From: Oscillospiraceae bacterium
GTDB lineage: Bacteria > Bacillota > Clostridia > Oscillospirales > Oscillospiraceae
Assembly (NCBI GenBank): GCA_902766215.1
Contig: CACXCV010000113.1
Location: 1-6,789 of the forward strand
DNA length: 6,789 bases
Direction of reading: 5' to 3'
The notes beneath the pieces were generated by a model, which saw nothing but the letters and a program-made list of their open reading frames with translations, was not told the DNA's origin and made no database searches. Positions 5,301 through 6,789 of this stretch are shown piece after piece (positions within the stretch are counted from its first letter, which is position 1; the number at the start of each line of letters is the position of its first letter). Made by a program: the position numbers and the translations under genes.

Positions 5301-6789
5301 TCGCCCATGATCGGCAACCCCGTCGATTTTGACGACGCATATCTGCCCGCGCGCAACGCCTTTAACAACCAGAACGGCAACCAGCTGGTGGGCTATGTCT
5401 TCGCGCTGATCCGAAACGCCGGCAACAGCCGCCTGCAGATTGTCAACTCTGAAACCGGCGAAACCTATTTCGACCACACGTATGGCGCGGCGAGCAGCGC
5501 CTATTACCTCACCAGCGCGCAGACCTGGCGGCAGAAGCTGCAGCAGCTGAACTTCACCTGGGCCGGCTATGACAGCAACGGCACCGCCCTGCCGGACGGC
5601 ACGTCTGTTGATGTGACGCTGACCATGGCGCCGGAATATTATGCCGGCAGCGACGGCAGCTATCGCTGGGATGCGCTTCAGGATGGCGCAAGCCTGAGCA
5701 CCCACTTTACCATCGACAACGCCGCGCCCGAGCTGCTTTCGGTCACGCAGGACCTGCAGCAGGGCAAGCTGGACGTTTCCGCCCAGGACAACCGCTATCT
5801 GGCCGCCGTGCTCCTCTGGAACATTGACGACACCAGCAGCCCGGTTGCCTACATCCTGCCCAACCAGGCCGAGGATGCGCTGGGCCAGCCGGTCAGCTGC
5901 AGCTTTGACCTCTCCTCGCTGGCCGACGGCAGCAAGCTTCTGCTGCAGGTGGTAGACTATGCCTACAACGTTTCGACCTATCAGCTGATCACCGGCGAAG
6001 AGCCGGCCGACACCTACACCAGTCTGACCCTCAGCCCGACGGAGCTGAGCCTGCTGCAGGGCTCGACCTACACGCTGGAGGCGGACACCGAGCCGTATTA
6101 TGTCAACGACAAGCTGGACTGGACCTCTTCCAACCCGGCTGTCGCCACCGTCAGCGCCAACGGCTTTGTCAACGCCGTGGCCTCGGGCGAGACAGTGATC
6201 ACCGTGGCCTCGCACAAGAACCCGTCGCTCTCGGCCGCGTGCACCGTTCGCGTGTCCGATCCGGACTATACCTTCCGCGGCGTTCTGAACGATCAGGACA
6301 AGCTGCAGACCTTCACCTGGAACTTTAAGACCGAGGAGTCCTGGCAGCCGGTTGCCGAAATCAAGGGCATTGCCAGCCGCATCCCCTCCGCCGCCGCGTC
6401 CAGCGCCGACACGGTTTATCTCCAGACGGTTGACGGCGAGGCCTACGAGGTAGACTTCCAGACCGGCAAAATCCTCAGCACCGGTTCGGCGCAGTATGTC
6501 GATTATATGGGCATGTACGCGCCCTATGACGACTTTGTCACCTCGAAGGTGTTCCGCGGCGAGCAGACGCTCCACAACGACCTGGTAACCGGCGTCTACT
6601 CCATGAACGTCACCCCCATGCAGGACCCGATGAACGGCGACTCGGCCAGCGCCATCAGCATCTATGACATCTTCAGCTATGACGCATATAGCTTTGTTGC
6701 CATCTCTTCCGCAGGCCAGGGCTCGTATATTGACAAGGACACCGGCAATACGCACGAGGCAGAGAAGTATTACCTGCTCGACGACGCCA
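2241..6789 (+). CDS. Giant secreted subtilisin-like serine protease (S8, C5a peptidase/lactocepin type), 3' end outside window
   Basis: The frame is open from ATG 2241 to the window edge, giving 1516 residues without a stop. It encodes an exported S8 endopeptidase that probably degrades extracellular proteins. Order of parts: signal peptide (1 to about 29), I9-like propeptide (about 70-178), catalytic domain (about 200-745), Fn3_5-like domain (about 755-970) carrying an EF-hand/dockerin-like insert (849-905), further Ig/Fn3-like region (about 1040-1250), Big_2 domain (about 1260-1340) and the start of a repeat-type tail. Catalytic residues are intact: Asp217 in AIIDTGLD, His309 in EHGSHVAG, oxyanion Asn419 in SAGN and Ser678 in GTSMAAP. 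A PA domain lies between Asn419 and Ser678, and about 70 acidic, helix-prone residues lie between Asp217 and His309, both as in C5a-peptidase/lactocepin relatives. HSIPVLGYYGGW (960-971) is the usual end of Fn3_5. Any LPXTG or other anchor would be downstream, so surface attachment is unknown. It has its own promoter and AAGGAGG site. Confidence 0.95.
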   Translation, partial: MKKHSGTRLLAMLLAVVMTLGLTTPSMLAAGTEANVAFKQVANDVLPSSLRSDLTQESTIEQDEGSADAVYSVHDVVRASIILEDASTLETFTDEAANGTLAESRDAAAYRETLQRRQDEVIRQISSRVLGSQKLDVVWNLTLVANIISANVEYGQIAQIRQLPGVKDVILEQQYEPAVYSADPAEPNMEISTGMTGTTTAWATGYTGAGMRIAIIDTGLDTDHQSFDAGAYEYALQQNAKRLNMTEEAYIASLDLLDEDEIAAKRDQLHVADGMTAAQLYRTGKIAFAYSYVDTDLDVTHENDTAGEHGSHVAGISAANRYLPDGKGGYVSALESVHMNGAAPDAQVLVMKVFGNNGGAYDSDYMVAIEDAIVLGADAINLSLGSSSPGMVTSRTAEYQKILDELTNTASVVSISAGNAGYWAENTNPGLLYSDGLSMHTGGSPGTFANAFTVASVDNDGFIGNYFLMNQDIIAPAETTGYSNQPIATIEGEHEFVFFAAEENKYAVDANGSNLLTPYADLVSGKIVFVSRGASSFYQKHDAVGSLGALACVVYNNQPGSINMDLSDSKSTVPCVSITQADGELIRAQAEPVYGDDGVTVLYYTGKIKLCGKEPVRYNAEYKTMSSFSSWGVPGNLTMKPEITAPGGSIYSLNGYHKDADHGMLGGHDAYELMSGTSMAAPQIAGISALVKQYIEQNDLSVDGLTDRALAQSLMMSTAQPLVNSENGSYYSVLQQGAGLVDAAAATSADSYILMQENATRSWADGKVKAELGDDPSRTGSYDFGFTIHNLDGKRHSYTLNADLFTQALLDYEGQTYMDTLTTALSAAVTWTINGKDYSELFPLSRDYDYNNDGQVDLLDGQLLLDVAAGKPGAQILNRHAVTDLSGDGALTAYDVHLFLNLLQQATVDLRANGEAEVVCHIRLLDRQALDDAYPTGAYVEGYVQVQALASADGAAGTCHSIPVLGYYGGWTESSMFDVGTLAESVCNPNLRTPYLANVNRYGYTVANYLNMQYAGEQTTSPMIGNPVDFDDAYLPARNAFNNQNGNQLVGYVFALIRNAGNSRLQIVNSETGETYFDHTYGAASSAYYLTSAQTWRQKLQQLNFTWAGYDSNGTALPDGTSVDVTLTMAPEYYAGSDGSYRWDALQDGASLSTHFTIDNAAPELLSVTQDLQQGKLDVSAQDNRYLAAVLLWNIDDTSSPVAYILPNQAEDALGQPVSCSFDLSSLADGSKLLLQVVDYAYNVSTYQLITGEEPADTYTSLTLSPTELSLLQGSTYTLEADTEPYYVNDKLDWTSSNPAVATVSANGFVNAVASGETVITVASHKNPSLSAACTVRVSDPDYTFRGVLNDQDKLQTFTWNFKTEESWQPVAEIKGIASRIPSAAASSADTVYLQTVDGEAYEVDFQTGKILSTGSAQYVDYMGMYAPYDDFVTSKVFRGEQTLHNDLVTGVYSMNVTPMQDPMNGDSASAISIYDIFSYDAYSFVAISSAGQGSYIDKDTGNTHEAEKYYLLDDA
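2448..2774 (+). other. Inhibitor I9-like propeptide region of the protease
   Basis: Residues about 70-178 start with a strand-like RASIILEDASTLETF, resembling the VRVIVELED-type opening of secreted subtilase propeptides. They contain a charged helical stretch (about 100-130) and end in ISANVEYGQIAQIRQLPGV, then DVILEQQYEP. That ending matches the usual I9 finish, in which a helix and LPGV-type turn precede the last strand. It probably assists folding and inhibits the enzyme until processed; the cleavage site cannot be placed exactly (about 175-195). Confidence 0.75.
3708..4010 (+). other. Protease-associated (PA) domain inserted in the catalytic domain
   Basis: Residues about 490-590 lie between the oxyanion Asn419 and nucleophile Ser678. 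They contain the PA signature: GKIVFVSRG (525-533), then SFYQKHDAVGSLGALACVVYNN (start 536), then PCVSITQADGELI (574-586). PA domains cover the active-site cleft in C5a-peptidase-type subtilases and influence access of large substrates. Cys552 and Cys575 are both in this domain and could pair, though that is only a guess. Confidence 0.85.
4785..4955 (+). other. Dockerin-like pair of EF-hand calcium loops inside the Fn3_5 region
   Basis: Residues 849-860 read DYNNDGQVDLLD, with calcium ligands expected at D849, N851, D853, D857 and D860. Residues 884-895 read DLSGDGALTAYD, with ligands at D884, S886, D888, T892 and D895. Each loop is followed by a Leu-rich helix (GQLLLDVAAG; VHLFLNLLQQ), as in the F-hand motif of type I dockerins. 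The 35-residue spacing also fits. Recognition positions 10/11 differ between repeats (LL and AY), unlike the near-symmetric classical dockerins. The flanks (about 755-845 and 906-970) read as two halves of one Fn3_5 domain, so the module looks inserted. It may bind calcium for stability or may bind a partner. Confidence 0.8.
6018..6260 (+). other. Bacterial Ig-like Big_2 domain of the protease
   Basis: Residues about 1260-1340 carry the standard Big_2 pattern: LTLSPTELSLLQGSTYTL (start 1262), DWTSSNPAVATVSANGFV (start 1293), NAVASGETVITVAS (1311-1324) and a closing CTVRV (1334-1338). These domains act as rigid spacers or adhesion modules in surface proteins. Confidence 0.9.
6273..6789 (+). 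other. Start of a possible beta-propeller or repeat tail of the protease
   Basis: Residues about 1345-1516 follow the Big_2 domain. They include TVYLQTVDGEAYEVDFQTGK (start 1391), which has the form of a propeller blade (aromatic strand, turn, then the valine-aspartate and threonine-glycine pattern common in PQQ or YVTN-type repeats). Later come IYDIFSYDAYSFVAISSAG (start 1474) and KYYLLDDA (1509-1516). The window ends inside this region, so the number of blades and the fold cannot be confirmed. Confidence 0.45.

Noticed and set aside
4458..6755. Open frame of 765 codons on the minus strand opposite the protease C-terminal half
   Set aside because: It has the same mirror composition (Val, Gly, Ala, Arg rich) and no motif. 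The + strand frame shows Fn3_5, EF-hand and Big_2 signatures throughout.
1..6789. Defence island, prophage, CRISPR array or mobile element
   Set aside because: No direct-repeat array, transposase, integrase, tRNA or phage-type gene is visible. All protein-coding space is accounted for by four ordinary envelope or secreted genes.

Overview
The window is GC-rich (well above half G+C by eye). It has strong Gram-positive Shine-Dalgarno sites (AAAGGAG, AAGGAGG), a clostridial-style extended -10 promoter and a very large secreted multidomain subtilase of the C5a-peptidase/lactocepin type. Together these suggest a high-GC, gut-type member of the Clostridia (the Oscillospiraceae/Ruminococcaceae neighbourhood, such as Faecalibacterium, Gemmiger or Subdoligranulum relatives). 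The assignment is an inference from style and gene content; no marker gene is present.

Layout: all genes are on the + strand. Positions 1-157 hold the C-terminal end of a small multi-pass membrane protein, probably DUF308/HdeD-like. After a 33-bp gap with a good ribosome binding site comes a complete family 8 glycosyltransferase (191-1048). It overlaps by ATGA with a complete membrane-anchored alpha/beta hydrolase (1045-2040). These genes look like the end of one operon, closed by a strong intrinsic terminator at 2051-2089.

The roughly 200-bp spacer 2041-2240 holds that terminator, a perfect 7-bp inverted repeat (2101-2117), a sigma-A type promoter with an extended -10 (2136-2163), and a leader of about 70 nt ending in AAGGAGG. 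This promoter drives the start of a giant secreted serine protease (2241 to beyond 6789; 1516 codons visible, no stop). In order the protein shows a signal peptide, an I9-like propeptide, a subtilase domain with the intact Asp/His/Asn/Ser set and an inserted PA domain, an Fn3_5-like domain, further Ig/Fn3-like domains, a bacterial Big_2 domain, and the start of a possible beta-propeller tail.

The most notable feature is a pair of canonical EF-hand loops with dockerin-like spacing (residues 849-895). They appear to be inserted inside the Fn3_5-like domain rather than at the C-terminus, where dockerins usually sit.

The first three genes have an envelope theme (membrane protein, sugar transfer, surface hydrolase). 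The protease is a separate transcription unit for extracellular protein or peptide degradation. I see no RNA genes, CRISPR arrays, insertion sequences or phage genes, and no good evidence for a wholly new system.
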